A stretch of DNA of 64,000 nucleotides from Sulfitobacter sp. (GTDB taxonomy: Bacteria > Pseudomonadota > Alphaproteobacteria > Rhodobacterales > Rhodobacteraceae). The stretch lies in assembly GCA_017854855.1 (NCBI GenBank), contig JAFMGZ010000005.1, positions 1 to 64,000 of the forward strand. Reading direction: 5' to 3'. Of the stretch, positions 63,891-64,000 are shown piece after piece. Both the position numbers and the translations under genes were made by a program. How positions within the stretch are numbered: the first letter of the stretch is position 1; each line of letters starts with the position of its first letter. Under the pieces are notes generated by a model. The model had not been told where the DNA came from. It did no database searches and worked only from the letters and a program-made list of their open reading frames with translations.

Positions 63891-64000
63891 GTGTTCAACG
63901 GACTCTGATCACAAGGTCATAGAGTTTGAATAGCCTTTGATTTGGGCAAAAACATACAGACACACCCCTGACGTTTCCGGCCAAGGATGTCGCGCTGGGC
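63891..64000. other. Unassigned right edge of window
   Basis: 110 bases with no gene I can support. Short open frames run off the edge on both strands, including an ATG at 63989 preceded by AAGG, but too little is visible to call one. Confidence 0.4.

Noticed and set aside
1..64000. CRISPR arrays, transposons, prophage, tRNA or rRNA genes
   Set aside because: No regularly spaced repeats, transposase or integrase motifs, attachment-site duplications or cloverleaf-like sequences were found; gene order looks like uninterrupted core chromosome.

Overview
The window is an origin-proximal piece of an alphaproteobacterial chromosome, almost certainly a marine member of the Rhodobacterales (Roseobacter group). 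The evidence is gene content and order: regB/senC/regA redox regulation, a kinase-less DivL-type PAS protein next to tsaE-amgK-murU-addB-addA-trxA, smr-mltA-tim44 facing fxsA-secB, dnaQ-coaE-aroE-maf, then hemJ-rho-mnmE-mnmG-rsmG-parA-parB. GC content is fairly high (about 60% by eye), coding is dense, and many neighbouring genes overlap by 1 to 30 bases. I see no rRNA, tRNA, insertion sequence, prophage or CRISPR array. The window is core chromosome, so the interesting signals are regulatory and architectural rather than a foreign island.

Layout. 1-5.97 kb: the end of gpsA, small YciI and EVE proteins, DUF2853, an HD-domain oxygenase-like gene, a DUF922 protease-like protein, ahcY, an HD hydrolase and a GNAT. 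6.0-8.7 kb: regA and senC on the minus strand, divergent from regB. 8.8-19.3 kb: a DivL-like PAS protein preceded by a perfect CtrA box, then a tightly overlapping run for tRNA modification (tsaE), MurNAc recycling (amgK, murU), double-strand break repair (addB, addA) and trxA. 19.4-21.3 kb: hslVU behind a heat-shock-type promoter. 21.3-28.7 kb: MFS transporter, smr, mltA, tim44, fxsA, secB, dnaQ, coaE, aroE, maf.

28.69-29.09 kb: an approximately 400-bp non-coding stretch with one perfect and several imperfect DnaA boxes and an AT-rich segment. Top-strand composition appears to change from C-rich to G-rich across it. I read it as the chromosomal replication origin. To its right lie hemJ, rho and the mnmE-mnmG-rsmG-parA-parB cluster. 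Two perfect 16-bp parS sites sit here, one at the start of mnmG and one inside rsmG, so ParAB and its centromere sites are next to the origin.

36.4-50.8 kb: hemW-rdgB-rph divergent from hrcA-grpE, then mutS, maeB with a PfkB kinase, an exported MsrA, a sulfotransferase-like protein, argG and ilvA. 50.8-55.5 kb: an SDR, a lone HPt protein divergent from a receiver-PP2C phosphatase (RbaY-like), two Nudix hydrolases and hslO. 55.5-61.6 kb: a CCA-adding enzyme-like gene, a tandem pair of ABC exporters, and an Fe-S RNA uracil methyltransferase. 61.7-63.9 kb: an envelope group of two L,D-transpeptidase-fold proteins around a CAP-domain lipoprotein, then a 60-residue exported or membrane protein with a strong terminator.
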